Made by a program: the position numbers and the translations under genes. A stretch of 10,308 bases of DNA, taken from Goniomonas avonlea (Eukaryota > Cryptophyceae > Goniomonadida > Goniomonadaceae). Each line of letters starts with the position of its first letter. The stretch's first letter is position 1. Under the pieces are notes generated by a model. It was given only the letters and a program-made list of their open reading frames with translations. It searched no databases and had not been told where the DNA came from. This document shows, piece by piece, positions 6,655-10,308 of this stretch. The stretch lies in contig QUTJ01031197.1 of assembly GCA_003573635.1 (NCBI GenBank), positions 1 through 10,308 on the forward strand, given 5' to 3'.

Positions 6655-7899
6655 ATGCCGCTGGCGGGGACGAGCGACGGCGCGGCCGGAGCTCAGCCGG
6701 GCGGTCTGGGAACCGAACCGACCCTAAGCGCTCCCGGTCAACCACCTGATGCTGGTGGCACTCCACGTGCACCTGGACGTGGTGGAAGCCGGGCAGGGTC
6801 CGTCGGTCCCAACGACGACGACTCTGTCTGCGCCGTCTGTTTCAATGGCGACTTCGAGGAAGGGAACGAGATTTTATTTTGTGACAGATGCAATGAAGCC
6901 GTGCATCAACAGTGCTATGGTGTTGTCACAGTTCCCGAGGGCGAATGGCTCTGCACGCGGTGTGAATCTGGGGAAACCGACGTGGTAAGTCGCTGCGCAC
7001 ATCTTCCGACGCTCACCGCGCGCACAGCAATGTGTTCTGTGTCCGGTTCCCACCGGTGCACTGAAGAAGACCACAACCGGTGGTTGGGCTCACCTTGCAT
7101 GGTGCGTTGCGCACCACCCCCCGATGGAGCTGACACGCGTTTTAGCGCCATCTGGACCCCTGAGACCTGCGTCGTTGACACAGTGGCTATGGAGCCCATC
7201 GACGGGATCTCAAAAATACATCCAGAACGTCTCAAGCTTGTGAGTTGTGACAGGGCACCCTGCTCGATATTGCGCCGCGATCGTTGGAGATCTCTGAGAT
7301 AACGCCCGTGCGCAGATTTGCGTGATATGCAAGCTGAAACAGGGTGCATGCATACAGTGCTGTGCTCCACGTTGTGCTGTTGCATTTCATGTGATGTGTG
7401 CCCACAATGCCAGGTGGCATTTACATTGGTTCGAAAATGAGGGCGACACTGGAGTGACAACCCTCTGTTTCTGTCCGAAGCATACGCCGGTACGTTGCAG
7501 CCTTGACCACTCCGCTTTACCCACTCTGTATTGCAGAAGGTTGGAGAAACCGGGCTGGAGAAACGAGTGTCGAAGAAGGTCCTTCTATTTTTCCCCTTTC
7601 AGATAGTGTATGCCCGCGCTGTGTGCTGTCGCGCGTGTGCGTGCGTGTGTGTGCGTGCGTGTGCGCGTGTGCGTGCGTGCGTGCGTGCGTGCGTGCGCGT
7701 GCGTTGGGTGTGATTCTTGTGTCAGGCGCAACCCTCACCATTGCCGCAGCGAGATCCTGCGGCTCCCGGAGCCTCAATTGTTGGCACGCGGAGACGGCGT
7801 ACTTCTGACAAAGTCCGACATCCTGACACCCCACCTGAACCTGAGCCGGAGGAAGAGAAGCCTATTTTCTTGCCCGCCAAGCTGCCAATGTGCGTTTGA
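6655..7899 (+). CDS. PHD-zinc knuckle-extended PHD (PZP) protein of the JADE/BRPF/Nto1 type, six exons
   Basis: Probable nuclear histone-H3 reader. In known families this module scaffolds MYST acetyltransferase complexes. Exons 6655-6984, 7028-7101, 7146-7239, 7316-7489, 7537-7578 and 7726-7899 (stop TGA) join in one frame to 295 residues. Introns are 43, 44, 76, 47 and 147 nt. Residues 1-55 are Gly/Pro/Ala-rich and probably disordered. PHD1: C59, C62, C76, C79, H84, C87, C100, C103, with the family signature ILFCDRCNEAVHQQCYG. Zinc knuckle: C112, C115, H132, C135 (GGWAHLAC, the last Cys split across an intron). The linker has the typical MEPIDGISKI. Extended PHD: ICVICKLKQGACIQC, FHVMC, CFCPKH, with all ligands present. 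The tail is short, basic then acidic (GTRRRR, PEPEPEEE). It lacks the EPL, bromo or PWWP parts of BRPF and the long JADE tail. The start is the first ATG. The exon 5-6 junction is less certain than the rest. Confidence 0.9.
7622..7712. repeat. GTGC/GT microsatellite in intron 5 of the PZP gene
   Basis: A run of mixed gtgt and gtgc dinucleotide steps, including a pure gtgc tetranucleotide stretch near 7672-7696, makes up most of the 147-nt fifth intron. It produces long open frames on both strands that are not genes. Confidence 0.9.
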
Positions 7900-8545
7900 A
7901 TTGAGGAAACCGCCAGTCCGAACGAAGCCGGAAATGTTTCGCAAAAACCATGTTGTCGACATATATGTTTCGAAACCCAGGAACCTGGTGAAACTTTGCG
8001 CTGCGTTTCTGCTGCGCTGGCAGTATCATTTGACCAGAATTGTCGTGTTGGGCTGAAAAATGGCAGGGGGGCAACAGTGCTGAGGGAGCGAGGTCGTAGT
8101 CCTCCCATTGGGGGCGAACAGCGGTCGTACGAAGTCAGGGCAAAGTAGCCAGGGAGACGCGTTCGGGGTGCTGATGGAGCGAGAGAACGGGAGGCAGCCA
8201 GGTCTTAGTGCCGAGGACGAGACGCGTTTGGGGCAGTCTTTGTTACTCTGTGGACCAGACGCGTTTGGGGCAGTCTTTGTTCCTCTAGCATAGTCGCCCG
8301 CGCACACTCGCGCATATCCGGGGAGATGTCGCAGGTGAGGGTGAGAGTGTGGTGGTGGTGTTGCGCGACGTTTGTGGGTGTGTTGCAGTGTAGTGACGTG
8401 TGCGTGCGCCGTGGCGTACGAGCTGCGTGAGGTAGCGAGTATTTGTTACATGGACGAGCCACTCGGTGCAAGTGCGTAGCTCTGTGTGGTGACGTGTCTT
8501 GGTGGGTCGGCTGGCTCGATGTTCATATCCTGCAACAGTTTTCGG
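7900..8545. other. Spacer downstream of the PZP gene, with short repeats
   Basis: This should contain the 3' UTR of the PZP gene and the promoter of the next gene. A frame open through 7900-8056 (KPPVRTKPEMF, then YVSKPRNLVKL) looks fairly protein-like but is offset by one frame from the PZP tail and has no assigned start. A 23-bp phrase beginning acgcgtttggggcagtc occurs at about 8222 and 8260 (38-bp spacing), with a weaker relative near 8158. TG-rich sequence fills 8330-8420. Confidence 0.45.
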
Positions 8546-8575
8546 ATGGACGAGCCACCCGGCGCGAGTGATGTG
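8450..8575 (+). repeat. Duplicated start-codon segment, 96 bp apart
   Basis: The phrase atggacgagccac, followed by the codons for GAS, is present at 8450 and again at 8546. The first copy reads MDEPLGASA and then a stop (8477-8479). The second opens the tentative gene. The similarity covers about 30 bp only. Confidence 0.65.
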
Positions 8576-9967
8576 GAGATAATGCAGCAAGATGACGAAC
8601 CTCATCTGCGCATTATGGCAACGTATTTTGCTCCAATCAATCGTCGCCACGTGAACGCCATTGCTGCTCAAGTGAGTTGCAGTGCTGTGTGTGTGGGTGT
8701 GTCTGTGGCTTTGTGTGGTGAATGGGTGTGCCAGTGTCGTTGTGAGAGTGGAGGATGGGTGTGCCTGTCGTTGTATCGTTGGTGGATGGGTGTCTGTGTC
8801 TTTGTGGCGCTGGACGTTCTCTCCTGTGTGGAATATTGTCGTACTTTCGACTGCTACTCGACCACAGCTCTCACTCCAACATTCTTTCCACACTAACTGA
8901 CCCGCTTCGTCCTTCAAGCTCACCTCTGTTCGACATTGGGCATATTTTCCACTTTCCTTGCCACACTCTTCTCTTCGTCTCTTTGTCTCTTCTTCTGTCT
9001 CTTTTGACCCACTTCTCTCCTCACCACCCTTTTGAAAAGGAGTGACTTACATACAATGTTCTACAACGCGCGCGAGCACACACACGCAAGACTGACACAG
9101 GCTGACAGCTGAACCGGGCTGACGACCCTTCGTTCCTGGAGCCGAGTGAGTGGGGGGACTGGAACGCGAACTGGTGGCAGCGAACCATGACCAACCAAGC
9201 GGTTGCGTCTGACGCAGTGGTTGACTGCGATGACGGGAGTGCGCTGGACCCTGGCCCCTCTGCCTCCTCGGCTGTCGGGGGTAAGGCCGAGGGCGCGCCG
9301 GCTGCGAGGCCAGGCGACACCTCGCGCACCTGGGGCAAGTACGACCCTGCGCGGCGAACCGTTGTCGGGGTGCGTCGGCACATGATGCTCCTGACAGAGA
9401 CGGCTCACCCAGACATGTTGGTTTTTGTTGCGGTTTCCAGCTCTGCACTGGACCATTCTGCTCAGGGAGAGCGAGGGAGAGAGGTCGCCTCGTACAGTGG
9501 AAGCGTTGGTGGCCAGTGAGTGCAGGGCGGGTAGGGAGTGGGGGAGTGGGAGGGAGGGAGAGGGGGAGAAGGGGAGGCAGGGAGGGAGAGGGAGAGGGAG
9601 GGAGAGGGAGAGGGAGAGGGAGAGAGTGCGTGACCGGGAGATCAATTCAACTTCTGAGTGTGCAGTCGAGGGAGACGGAAAGGGACCGAATTCGTCACCA
9701 GGAAATCAATTCAACTTCTGAGTGTGCAGTCAACACAGGTCACCCAGCAAGACGGCGAGGTAGTGATTGTGGAGTACGACCTCTCACACGTGAGGGCAGG
9801 TCATCCAGAAAGACGGCGAGGTGGCGATTGTGGAATACGACCTCTCAGCGATTCCGGGAGCAGCCCCAGGCGCGCACTCTGCCGCCCTCGCCGCTGCGAG
9901 TGCAATGGCACTGCCAGGACCAGGCGGTGTGTTGCTGTTCGTTGCTGCCGCTGCCAGGGTTGCCTGA
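8546..9967 (+). CDS. Uncharacterised spliced gene (tentative)
   Basis: I do not recognise the product. Exon 8546-8671 (42 codons; MDEPPGASDVEIMQQ start, contains LRIMATYFAPINRRHV) ends at an excellent GTGAGT donor. Exon 9109-9369 (87 codons) starts after gctgacag; it opens LNRADDPSFLEP, includes WGDWNANWW and a long Ala/Gly/Pro/Ser-rich linker, and ends at GTGCGT. A last exon, 9800-9967, starts VIQKDGEVAIVEYDL, turns Ala/Pro-rich, and stops at TGA. All three are phase 0, so they join in frame (about 184 residues). A possible extra exon, 9441-9515, also fits phase 0 but its peptide is low-complexity and doubtful. The introns (437 and 430 nt) are far longer than those of the neighbours, so missed exons are possible. 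Upstream exons are possible too. The protein looks mostly disordered apart from the first exon and the VEYDL segment. Confidence 0.45.
8940..9025 (+). other. Pyrimidine-rich intron segment
   Basis: A long C/T-rich stretch (many ctcttc and ctctttgtctc steps) lies 85-170 nt before the proposed 9109 exon of the tentative plus-strand gene. It would act as, or derive from, an extended polypyrimidine tract. No frame in it resembles a protein. Confidence 0.4.
9528..9632. repeat. Polypurine GGGA/GAGGGA low-complexity tract
   Basis: About 100 bp made almost only of G and A on the plus strand (gggaggga and gagagggag units). It lies inside the last proposed intron of the uncharacterised gene. Both strands give long open but meaningless frames. 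Confidence 0.9.
9641..9731 (+). repeat. Identical 27-bp direct repeats, 64 bp apart
   Basis: The sequence beginning atcaattcaacttctgagtg and ending tgcagtc occurs exactly at 9641-9667 and 9705-9731. Each ends in a tgcag that could serve as a splice acceptor, so the duplicate multiplies acceptor sites ahead of the last exon. Confidence 0.85.
9739..9850 (+). repeat. 61-bp tandem duplication of the VEYDL-encoding segment
   Basis: Each copy starts right after an acceptor-like cag: 9739 (reads VTQQDGEVVIVEYDLSH) and 9800 (reads VIQKDGEVAIVEYDLS). The 61-bp period is not a multiple of three and only 10 nt separate the first copy's donor-like gtgagg from the second copy, too short for an intron. 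Splicing to the first acceptor runs into a different downstream frame than splicing to the second. Confidence 0.75.
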
Positions 9968-10308
9968 GTGCTCTGGTTGCTCACTTTATTTTGGTGTCAA
10001 CTGCAGTCCAACAAACACCTATTAAAACTTTAGAACTGTGGAGGGATGGAATGAAATCCAGTCACTTCCCTGCTTGGAACTTTCAAACGTGTCTGACGGG
10101 CGTCCCCGCCCGAACACCGCGGACGGTGTCGCAACCTCTCTCGTCAAACTTGTCTGGCATTTCATCCTTGGCTGACAGTCGTCCGCAGACCCGCCGAGCT
10201 CCGCGGACGGCGCCGCAACCTCTCACATCGCGGGCACCTCGGGCACCATCCCTGCCCCAAAGTACCGCATCGCGCGCGCCCCGCTCATTCCGATGACACG
10301 ACGGCGTG
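9968..10308. other. Region with no supported gene; weak GC-rich direct repeat
   Basis: After the TGA at 9965-9967 comes possible 3' UTR with an attaaaac motif near 10020. A phrase cgcggacgg(t/c)g(t/c)cgcaacctctc is repeated at about 10120 and 10203. The plus-strand frame open to 10296 is Arg/Pro/Ser-rich and looks like an artefact. The minus strand shows only short frames. A gene may begin beyond the right edge. Confidence 0.4.

Noticed and set aside
7517-7834. Minus-strand frame with alternating Ala/Arg/Thr/His repeats
   Set aside because: It is the complement of the GTGC microsatellite in a well-supported intron.
9061-9645. Minus-strand open frames with poly-Ser/Leu/Pro
   Set aside because: They are created by the polypurine tract and the GC-rich exon on the other strand.
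9658-10296. 212-codon plus-strand frame rich in Arg/Pro/Ser
   Set aside because: Apart from the short VEYDL segment it looks like GC-rich out-of-frame translation. Kept only as a possible alternative C-terminus.

Overview
The window is nuclear DNA of a eukaryote, most likely a unicellular alga or other protist. Genes on both strands are cut by many short introns. Most well-supported introns are 43-76 nt, with GT(A/G)NGT-type donors and (C/T)AG acceptors, and exon phases join without a frame break. Minisatellites and microsatellites are abundant, and there are no bacterial operon, tRNA or rRNA signals. The species cannot be named from the sequence alone.

Layout. (1) About 1-2000 is a repeat field: at least eight separate tandem repeat families with periods of about 39-108 bp. 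No gene there can be supported. (2) About 2370-4076, minus strand: a nine-or-more-exon gene. Spliced by eye, it encodes a GATA/VAL-like zinc finger, a C4HC3 PHD finger and an MRG (MORF4-related) domain in one protein. Its late MRG exon lies inside a tandem repeat that has copied the exon together with its splice sites. (3) About 4140-4770: spacer with no convincing gene, ending in a 63-bp duplication of the next gene's stop region. (4) 4771-6453, minus strand: a four-exon gene for a TylF-like class I SAM-dependent methyltransferase with an apparent signal peptide, 415 aa. Its last intron carries 36 consecutive C (G on the plus strand). (5) 6454-6654: a compact divergent promoter region containing a perfect 9-bp-arm inverted repeat. 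(6) 6655-7899, plus strand: a six-exon gene for a compact 295-aa PHD-zinc knuckle-extended PHD (PZP) protein of the JADE/BRPF/Nto1 kind. (7) 7900-8545: spacer with small repeats. (8) About 8546-9967, plus strand: a less certain spliced gene of unknown function, with a duplicated start segment and a duplicated last-exon segment. (9) 9968-10308: no supported gene.

How the genes fit together. Two of the three secure genes encode chromatin readers. MRG proteins are known subunits of NuA4/Tip60 and Rpd3S/Sin3-type complexes. PZP proteins are known scaffolds of MYST acetyltransferase complexes (NuA3, HBO1, MOZ/MORF). The methyltransferase between them looks secreted or lumenal, so it is probably an unrelated neighbour. 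It shares its divergent promoter with the PZP gene. The most unusual item is the apparent GATA-like/PHD/MRG single-protein architecture.
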